The notes under the pieces were generated by a model, which saw only the letters and a list, made by a program, of their open reading frames with translations, had not been told where the DNA came from and did not search any database. Made by a program: the position numbers and the translations under genes. From Terebella lapidaria (taxonomy: Eukaryota > Annelida > Polychaeta > Terebellida > Terebellidae), in NCBI GenBank assembly GCA_949152475.1, contig OX424568.1:13491667-13555666 (forward strand): DNA of 64,000 bases, in the 5' to 3' direction. Positions 56,085 through 64,000 of this stretch are shown here, one piece after another; position 1 is the stretch's first letter; each line of letters opens with the position of its first letter.

Positions 56085-59000
56085 TATACTAGTGCAGGTT
56101 CTTAGCAAAAAAATTGTTCACATTGTGATAAAAGCATGAAACTTTGCAGAGGGGTAGAGTATCACTCACTAATCAATATAAGCTAGGGAGCCATTCTCAA
56201 TATGGCCTGTGGCGGATATGGCAGCCATTTTTCTTTTTGCAGTAAATCGACCTAAAACTGCCGGTTCTCGAAATTCATTATTTCTACATATGCCTGTCAA
56301 ATATTATCCAATATCCATAAAATTGGTATCAAACTGACCGGAATAACAAGGCCAACTCACTCATAATGAAAAAAGATAATTATATTGAATGTTCTGCAGC
56401 AATATGTAAAAAGCCCAGTTTTTTGCTTGAATTTTACAAATTATTCACGGATCTCATAGTCGGGCATGTATAATAGGTGTGCCTGCATCCTCTCCTCCCC
56501 CTCCCCCCGATGATTTTCTGAATTTATTTTTTGTAGTTATTTTCGAACACAGTACTGATTATTAATACTGTTTCTAGAGACCCATCGCTGTCAAATATGG
56601 TTTTCTGCGCCGTTTTCAAAATGGCCACCGCTGAAAACTCTGAAATAATGTTTTGGGCTGTATCTCAGCTTCTGTTGCAGCTGAAGACATGGTTTTGGTG
56701 TCTATACCTATGTTTTCGATACTGGGGAATCCAATTTTATCAATGCTGAGTACCTGTGACTGTAATTGATGGCTTCAGAATTACGAATGGCTGACAATGA
56801 AACTGGCGAAAAGCACATTTCCAACCATTGTGCGACTGATATGAGTAGAAATCCTAAAAGAGGCCAGATTGATAGTAAAGCAGTTCCATTCCCACATATC
56901 AAGCTCAAAAGATAAGAATCAATTTACAGAATTAGTGTCAAGGTGGATTCTTTTGAATTCCTGGATACATGACTCGATGATGAATGCGATGCTCGTTTGT
57001 GGTCTCTGGAAAATATTGCAATTTCCCGCATTCAATGTACCTAATAAGATGGTGAAAAGTACAAATGAACTGGTACTTAGGGTCTGCAGAAGCCATCATT
57101 ATCAGTTGTGCATGGAATGCAACACTTTTTACTTCATATAAATCAAATCCAAGATGGCCCTCACGGCCAACAGATAATTTTTTAATTTAAGCAAGGCCTC
57201 TGCATACAAATTACCAATAATGATAAAACTAAACAATCCAATAATAGACCAGTACGGATCCTGTAATTTCCCTTCTACTGCATTGGAATCAAGGCACCAT
57301 AGAATGCCATTTAAGGTCACTTCTACCACGTGTTTGTTGGTCTTATCAGCTGCCATTAACATGGGAAATATCTCTGCCTCAACAACCATGCATCAGTTTT
57401 GTTCCGCGTGACAAATGGAGCATGTTCATTGTTGATTAGTTTCCGGTTGACACTTACGTATGATACAGTAATGACATGTGATTTGTTTGTCCAGAACGAT
57501 ATGACAGTTACCTGAAAACAATGCAGTAGCTCAAGATAAATGTTCTATGCCAATGATAGCTTTGACTAGTCTCAAGAATGATTACACGGCAAATTTGGAA
57601 TGGCATTTACATGTATACATTCCAAGTTAAACCTTTTTGCATTCGCAAAATTGACAAGGGTTGTGCAATGACATTTGATATCAAGAACAAAGACATCCCT
57701 GGCACAAGATATTGTGGTTAACATGGGAAATTTCTTGCCGTCTTTCTCATTCCATCCATGCCCTGTAGGGTTTTGAACAACCCCTAGTGGTTAATAGGCT
57801 CTAGTCCCTGTGCTTACGAGGTCCATTTTTATATCATAAATAAATGTTGATATCATAAATAAATAGATTCAATGAAGGACAGCCCATAGACCAATTGCAT
57901 CATCACAGACCATTTGCATCGTCTCAGCTCAGATGATATTAACATATGAAGAAGGATGCGCTGTCAGATCCAGTGAATGCATGAAATAGGATCATGAATT
58001 TATCACTGATGACATCAACGTTACCCTTGTAGGGATGAAGCTTCTCTGTCACAAGAACAGTCATATGTAATGAATTCCTGAAACAAGTGATGTGCTAGAA
58101 CAACATATCAGAAGACCTCCAATTAAGGACACGAACTAGAGATCATTAACCAGTAGGGGCTGTTCAAAACACCACAGACCATAGATGGACTGAAACAGAC
58201 AACAAAGATGGTTCCCATCCAGACCATTATGCCTTTTGTCAAGGATGTCTTTGACCTTTGTGTCAAATGCCACTGCACAATATATAGTTCACCTTGCGAA
58301 TCCAGAAGATCCAAGTTGGAATGAACATGTACGCCATTGCTCATTTGCTGTGTAATCGTTCTTGAGACTAGAGGTCAAGCTAGGATCGTCATATGATTTG
58401 TCGGGAGCTACTGCATTGTTTTCAGTTCACTGTCATACCGTTCTGCAAAAAAAAAATTACACATATTTTCATGCCATACATAAGGGATAGTCAATTTTAT
58501 TGTATTAAACACATCATCACGATTATGCTACTGTGTCAACAGGAAAGCTTTTCAACAATGACCATGCTTCATTTGCCATGCAGCACAAAACTGGTGGGTG
58601 TTGAGGCAGGGACCCTTCCCATGTTAATGACAGCTGATAAAACGATCAAAGAATGATAGGGAATTTTACTGGCATTTTATTGTGCCATGACTACAATGCA
58701 ATAGAAGGGAAATTACAGGGAAAGGAAATTGTAATAGTCTATTAATGGATTGTTCAGTTCCAATACTGATAATTCTTATGCATAGACCTTGCTTATATTC
58801 GAAAATTATCTGTTGGCTTTGGTAGCCATCTTGGATATTTCCCTTGTTTTCCGTGAAGTGAAAGGTATTGCATTACATGCACAACTAATAAAGATGGCTT
58901 CTGCAGTCCACAAGTACTGGTTCATGTGCATTTTGCACTTCCTTACCAGGTCAAATGACCGAAAACTGCACTCTTTTGTAATGACTACAAGCGAGCGTCG

Positions 59001-59840
59001 CATTCATCATCAAATCATGTGTCCAGGAATTCAAAAGAATTCACCTTGGCACTATTTCTGTAAATTGATCCTTATCTTCTGAGCTTGTTATGTGGGAATG
59101 GAACTGCTTTCACTATCAATCTGATCCCCTCTCAGGGTTTCTACACATATCAATCGCACCTTGTCTGACATTTTTAATTCTGAAGCAACCAAAAGACACA
59201 GGTACTCAGGAATGACAGAATTTGATTTTTCAGTATCAAAAACATGGGTATAGACACCAAAACCATGTCTCTACCTGCAATAGAAGCCGAGATATGGCCC
59301 AAAACATGGTGGCCATTTTGAAAAAGGCCCAAAACAACCATTTCCGCCAATGGTGGGTCTCTGGAATATACCTAATAATCAATAATACGATGAAATCTAA
59401 CTAAAAAAATTGATTTCAGATGATCATGCGGTGAGGGGGTGCAGGCGCACCTATTGTACATGTCCGACTACGAGATCCATAGATAAGCAAAAAAAACTGT
59501 TTTTTGGACATATAGCTGTGGAATGTTTGTTATAATTATCTTTTTCCGTTATAAGTGGTTTGGTCTTGTTATTCCGGTCAGTTTGATACCAATTTTGTTG
59601 ATATTGGATAATATTTGACATGCACAGGTAGAAATAACCAATTTCTCTAGGCCGTTTTAGGTCGATTTACTGCAAAAAGAAAAATGGCTGCCATATCCGC
59701 CACAGGCCATATTGAGAATGGCTCCCTAGCTTATATTGATCAGTGAGTGATACTCCACCCCTCTGCAAAGTTTCGTGCTTTTATCACAATGTGAACAATT
59801 CGTCCAAAATTATGAGCTAAGAACCTGCACTATACATATC
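56085..59840. mobile_element. ~3.75 kb giant imperfect palindrome (fold-back element)
   Basis: Almost the whole segment is one long inverted repeat. Matching landmarks: AGTGCAGGTTCTTAGC at 56,091 and its complement at about 59,832; GGCGGATATGGCAGCCATTT at about 56,211 and 59,705; ATGGTTTTGGTGTCTATACC at about 56,691 and 59,265; the region at about 57,330-57,400 and that at 58,570-58,650; CAATGCAGTAGCTC at about 57,515 and 58,410. The arms are about 1.75 kb, most alike at the outer ends, with a spacer of about 250-300 bp. Both arms retain partly open frames on mirrored strands (57,389-57,129 minus; 58,393-58,656 and 58,789-59,082 plus) resembling each other but no family I recognise. Target duplication was not established. 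Confidence 0.88.
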
Positions 59841-60419
59841 TGGTCGGGCCTTATCTCTATTGCAAAAGTTACTCGTTTTGGGTTCTCTATTGCCTCAAGC
59901 CACGGTGAACTAAGGTTTCTGTCTCGAATATAAGTCATCATGTTTGTTGACAAATACATGTGCAATATAGAGTCACCAGATGAAGAATGGTATGTCGCTT
60001 AGTGAAAGCACCATAACACTAGGCACTCAACTGACGGAAACCGTCCTTTTTTCAGAACAAACATGACCTGGCATTCCGGACGTTCACACAAAGCTTAGGT
60101 GAGATATATTATATGTGACTGAGACGCTTCGAGAGTGAGGTATATATTTTTTATAAAAGCACTGCGAGAAAGATGATACTGAAAGAAAGCCTAATAGATG
60201 TGTAGATAAAATCCTCAACACTGATTTGGACCTACATTTACGTCATGGCACTACAATTACAAACAATTTTCACATGAACAAACGATTATGTTGACTGCAT
60301 ATCACAAACATGTAACAACCACTTGACTGCTCAGTTTCTTCTCAGTCGTTAGAATAGTAATAGCATAATGTATAAAAAGAGATGTGAAACAAAAAAATAC
60401 AACACGACACATAGATCTA
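59841..60419. other. Intergenic, nothing recognised
   Basis: AT-rich sequence with no supported gene or repeat. Confidence 0.5.
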
Positions 60420-60850
60420 TCCGAGGTCAAGGGAGAATGGAGGTCGCTCCATTTGTTTTCACTGCCTGACATGTTTGGTTTGGTTCCAGGGACAGGGCGT
60501 TTCTGGGATCATCGGCTTTTACACGCCAGGAAATAGACAACTGGGATCCACCCACCATATATTGATTGGAATACACCAAGTCATCCAAGATTTTCCCGTC
60601 TATTCGTGTGCCGTATAAACATTCCTACGATTGTAACTGGTCAGCATTATATTGTGTTTCAGCGAAAATATGTTGCTAGATTATATGTGTCTCAGTCAAA
60701 TGTTATATCTGGTGTCTGGGATGTCTCTAGGGTCGAATATCAAGGGACACAACCGAATCCAAGGTCAGGGGAAAATGGAGGTCGCACCATTCGTTATCAC
60801 CGTCTGACAGCTTGGTTTGGCGTCAGGTACAGGATATTGTTTCTAAGGTC
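60420..60850. repeat. Direct duplication about 320 bp apart
   Basis: GAGGTCAAGGGAGAATGGAG...TCGCTCCATT at about 60,423 recurs as CAAGGTCAGGGGAAAATGGA...TCGCACCATT at about 60,760, each followed by a TTGGTTTGG-type segment. This is an old local duplication. The CGTTGCGTCCGTC motif at about 60,868-60,890 is related to the repeat at 1-62. Confidence 0.7.
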
Positions 60851-61026
60851 TCCGCCCATTGGCATGACGTTGCGTCCGTCCCTCTGGCCGTCTAGCCGTT
60901 CACTTTTCTCTTTAAAGTTCATTGTCGGAAATATTTTTTCAGTTTTCTGATTTTCTTCAAAATGGTGGCGATGTTCGACAAAAAATGCCTTTGTTTGGAC
61001 TTTGATGGTCGGCTTCTCAAATCCGT

Positions 61027-61380
61027 TCAAAAATATTTTTTTTCTAATTGTGTACCCCTGCGATGTGTATAAGTTTCGTTGTTGTAATCTTCAGGGTAAT
61101 TTTCGACTGGCAATTCATGGTGACGCAACATGTCGAAAATGCTAGAGGTGATGTTTTCTGCATTTGTCGATGTAGGCCTACTTTCGGACAGCAGATTTTC
61201 AGAAGACAAGAAGCATGCGACTGGCACTGCCTCGCCATCTTCACAACTCTGGATATATGAACAAAGTTGCTCAGCAGCTGCGATGTCACAAACTCCATCT
61301 GTGACCAGTCTGTAACATTGTGCTCTTTATGCCTCTCCCAAAACTTGGTCCTTGACAACCTGTCCTAACGTGAGGAATGA
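61027..61380 (-). pseudogene. hAT-like transposase relic
   Basis: On the minus strand one frame reads FLTLGQVVKDQVLGEA, a stop, RAQCYR, then LVTDGVCDIAAAEQLCSYIQ and on through VPVACFLSSENLLSES to a stop at 61,027. The block 'TDG..DI...EQL..YI' followed by a 'FL...L' segment is characteristic of the hAT/zinc-finger-862-like domain of domesticated and transposon hAT proteins, just before the RNase H-like catalytic core. With an in-frame stop and no flanking domains it is a dead fragment. It could alternatively be an eroded host hAT-derived gene. Confidence 0.5.
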
Positions 61381-62177
61381 TTCCCTGGTGGATCGTTCAG
61401 ATCTCTAACAAAATACTTCATTTGATCCAGTTTAAAGTTTTTAGGTTCCAGTCGATAATCTATTGCCATGGTTTTTTGTCCGTCGACCGTCGTCGCCGTC
61501 TACATTTTTATCTTTTATCATTCTGAAATGATTTGCTCCTCAATAGATAGATAATGATGCCGTCACGCACATCCATATATGTATCACAGTATATCAACAG
61601 TAACAGATAGTATATTTCAAGGACATCTACCCCTGATATACTTATTGTATCATTTGACATTGCAATGGGAGTTATAATTGGTATAAACATATTTATTGAA
61701 TGAAAACAATACATCGACCAGCAGGGTCGCCCCTATTTTAAGGTCTCTGCTTGTAACATATATACACGGTGCTATATAACAGAATAACAAAATAACGCAG
61801 CAGTATGTACATATATACATGATTAGGGCAGCATTAAATGGTATTTAATATATGAAGGCATTCTAAGTGAAGGTGACAGCACATATCAGCAATATTAATA
61901 AAGAAGCCATACAAATTTACATATTTTAACATTTCAAAATTTCAATATTTAATATCAATGCATAATATTATTCAGACACCTTTGATATTGTGAGAAAAAT
62001 GTGAGCTAATCATAAACATCTACTGATATTATCATTATTATTGCCGTCTTTATCGAATAACTAATATTTTTAATAGGCATGAAAATAACCAAGTGAGAGC
62101 ATCAATGGACTCATGAAATTATATCTCGCAAATTGGCACAGCACGTAATCACTCCCTATAGGCTTATGTGTAGCCAG
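61381..62177. other. Intergenic and LINE 3' flank
   Basis: AT-rich. The part adjoining 62,178 is probably the 3' untranslated region of the minus-strand LINE, but no clear tail or target duplication was found to mark its end. Confidence 0.5.
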
Positions 62178-63563
62178 TCAAAAGAAACGTTTGGTGTCCT
62201 TGATGAAATATTGTACGCAACGCGTAATGAAACAATTGACGTTGTCAATAAATGTCCCCTCCCCGTATAGAAGTAGCTCAGTACTGAGAGGTAAAAAATT
62301 CGAAAGATTGGTTTCCAGATCTTTGCGCTGGTGATCAAACAGCGGGCACTTCAGTAAATAATGTGTAGGATCTTCACTGAGTGCTCCACAGGCACATTTG
62401 GGACTATTTTCAACATGTAAGTTGTAGTACAGATGAGCCTTCAGAGAACTGCAACCTAATCTCATGCGAGTCAAGTGGACATCACATAAGCGATCACCTA
62501 CCCCAAACCATTTCCTTTTGGTTGGTCTGCCAATATGGCGTTTCAGCCTATTCACAAACGAACCAACGGTTGGAGCTTCGCGAATACTCATAGGTAAATC
62601 ATTCCAGTCCTTAGTGGTCTGAGGGAAGAATGATTTTTGGAATATCTGTTTCCTCGACCTATCGAGAGTCCGGTCATGACTATTACGTGTCGAGTATGTG
62701 TTACGATCACTGACCTTAGGTGTCAGTAGATCGTACAGATATTCTGGAACAATCTGGATATGGATTTTGTAATACCATTTTAAACGATGAATTTTCCGTC
62801 TCAATGCCAATGGTATCCAACCCAGATCCTCGTACATTCCCTGGACAGAAGAATGTTCGGTAGCACCCGTTATAATACGCATTGCTCGTGCTTGGACTTT
62901 GTCCAGTTTCGCAAGTTCGTATTCAGGTGCGCCATCCCAGAGGATATCGCCGTGTTCCAACAAAGGCAAGACGAAAGATATATAAAAGCGTTCTAAATTA
63001 CTTCTAGAAAGCTTAAACTTGAAACACTGCAAAATATTGAGTCTCTGCATTGCCTTGACAACCATTTCATCGATATGACTGTTCCAAGTCAAATCGTGTG
63101 AGAGAGTTATCCCCAAATGCTTATGGGAGGCTACTTCGTCAATGACAGTGCTGTTCATAGTGAGCACTTGATGCAGGTGTCTGTCATTCCTTTTACTCAC
63201 AATTAGCGACTTGGTCTTCGGAACATTGAATGACACAAGCCATTTGTTTGACCAATCATGTAAAGCCTCAAGATCGTGTTCAACAAGCTCGTGAGTTTGC
63301 TGGCGATTGTCCACCGTAATGAATAGGCACGTATCATCCGCAAACAGTCGAAGCTGTGTGAATTGAACGACCTCAGTGATGTCATTAATAAATATCAAAA
63401 ATAACAACGGACCCAAAATAGAACCTTGGGGCACGCCAGCGGAGATGGTTCCCCATTGGGAGTTTACACCATCTAAGCTTACACGTTGTTGTCGGTGATC
63501 CAAGTAATCACTCAGCCAGCAGAGGACTTCACCCTGGATACCGACTCTCTTTAGTTTATACAA
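62178..63563 (-). pseudogene. 5'-truncated LINE, reverse transcriptase C-terminal two thirds
   Basis: An open minus-strand frame of 461 residues. Reverse transcriptase motifs GVPQGSILGP (residues 43-52) and the catalytic FADD (74-77) are followed by the thumb region, a YSTRNSHDRT...TTKDWNDLP segment and a C-terminal CACGALSEDPTHYLLKCP zinc-knuckle-like motif, the pattern of jockey/CR1-type LINEs widespread in invertebrates. The endonuclease and the first reverse transcriptase motifs are absent: sequence similarity stops at about 63,555, so this is a typical 5' truncation. The retained frame has no internal stop, suggesting a fairly recent insertion. It cannot move on its own. Confidence 0.92.
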
Positions 63564-64000
63564 ATATATTTATAATTTCTACAATGACTATTGTCCAGAA
63601 CCTGGATGGTTCATTACAACTGTACCGTTCGGACAGCAATAACGGATACAAACTCAGACTCGGTGAGACCTTTTGGTTTTCTCTGGCAAAGGTTGAATTG
63701 CTTTCATGCAACTGAAACATATTGCGTTTCGAAACTGGTTTTGATCCTACCCAAACTACAATGGAATCTATGACACCAGGGGGGGTTGGAACCATTCGCC
63801 CCCTCTAGCGGCGAAACAATGCATAAGTTGTTGACATCGAGAAATGTCAGGTAAGAAAGTGCTTCATTTCAAACAGTTATTGTGTAATGATCATGCAGTC
63901 AGAATCTATTCCAAAGAAGATTATTTCATATCTGAATGTAAGTTCTCCCTCACTGATAAATAAAATATTGAAGACGAGTCGTTAAAACAAGATGACAACG
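63564..64000. other. Intergenic, nothing recognised
   Basis: Low-GC sequence with short frames only. No repeat partner was found in this window. Confidence 0.5.

Noticed and set aside
1-64000. CRISPR arrays, bacterial operons or ribosomal RNA
   Set aside because: No regularly spaced short repeats with unique spacers, no operon-like gene packing and no rRNA-like sequence; the window is eukaryotic throughout.

Overview
This is animal nuclear DNA, most likely from an aquatic invertebrate. The bulk is AT-rich and intron-like or intergenic, microsatellites and transposon remnants are dense, and there are no operons or long host reading frames. The element families seen (a Helitron whose helicase is followed by an endonuclease, a Ty3/gypsy LTR element, jockey/CR1-like LINEs, many palindromic MITEs, and repeats rich in AGGTCA/TGACCT) are typical of molluscs, lancelets, hemichordates and similar genomes. 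The sequence alone does not settle the phylum.

Layout. 1-5.6 kb: a palindromic MITE with target-site duplications, a decayed Helentron-type Helitron on the minus strand, and a terminal-inverted-repeat (TIR) element next to it. 5.6-7.4 kb: a 1.8 kb non-autonomous TIR element with CAC...GTG ends and a 5-bp target duplication. 9.2-20.3 kb: a very young GC-rich Ty3/gypsy element on the minus strand, inserted into an older LINE remnant. 20.9-29.6 kb and 35.9-43.1 kb: two diverged copies (A and B) of one segmental duplication, separated by repeats that include a ~133-bp tandem array full of nuclear-receptor half-sites. 43.6-55.4 kb: a tandem array of ~1.65 kb units, the central ones nearly identical. 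56.1-59.8 kb: a ~3.75 kb imperfect palindrome. 60.4-64 kb: short duplications, a hAT-like transposase relic and a 5'-truncated LINE.

The best candidate for something undescribed is inside the segmental duplication. Each copy carries what looks like a three-exon gene for a 56-residue, polar, disordered microprotein. Exon lengths (56, 63 and 52 coding nt), intron phases, splice sites, start context and stop match between copies. Upstream, both copies share an almost unchanged block with CCCGCCC, a perfect SRF-type CArG box (CCATATATGG) and a TATA-like box at identical spacing. Downstream, both have AATAAA followed by GU-rich DNA. The proteins have diverged strongly while the promoter has barely changed. 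This is inference from comparing the two copies; no homology search was possible.

Elsewhere, host genes are not evident. A short E2F/CCAAT promoter-like island at 32.2-32.3 kb with a 59-codon frame is a weaker candidate. The tandem array may hold a duplicated exon on the minus strand, also weak.
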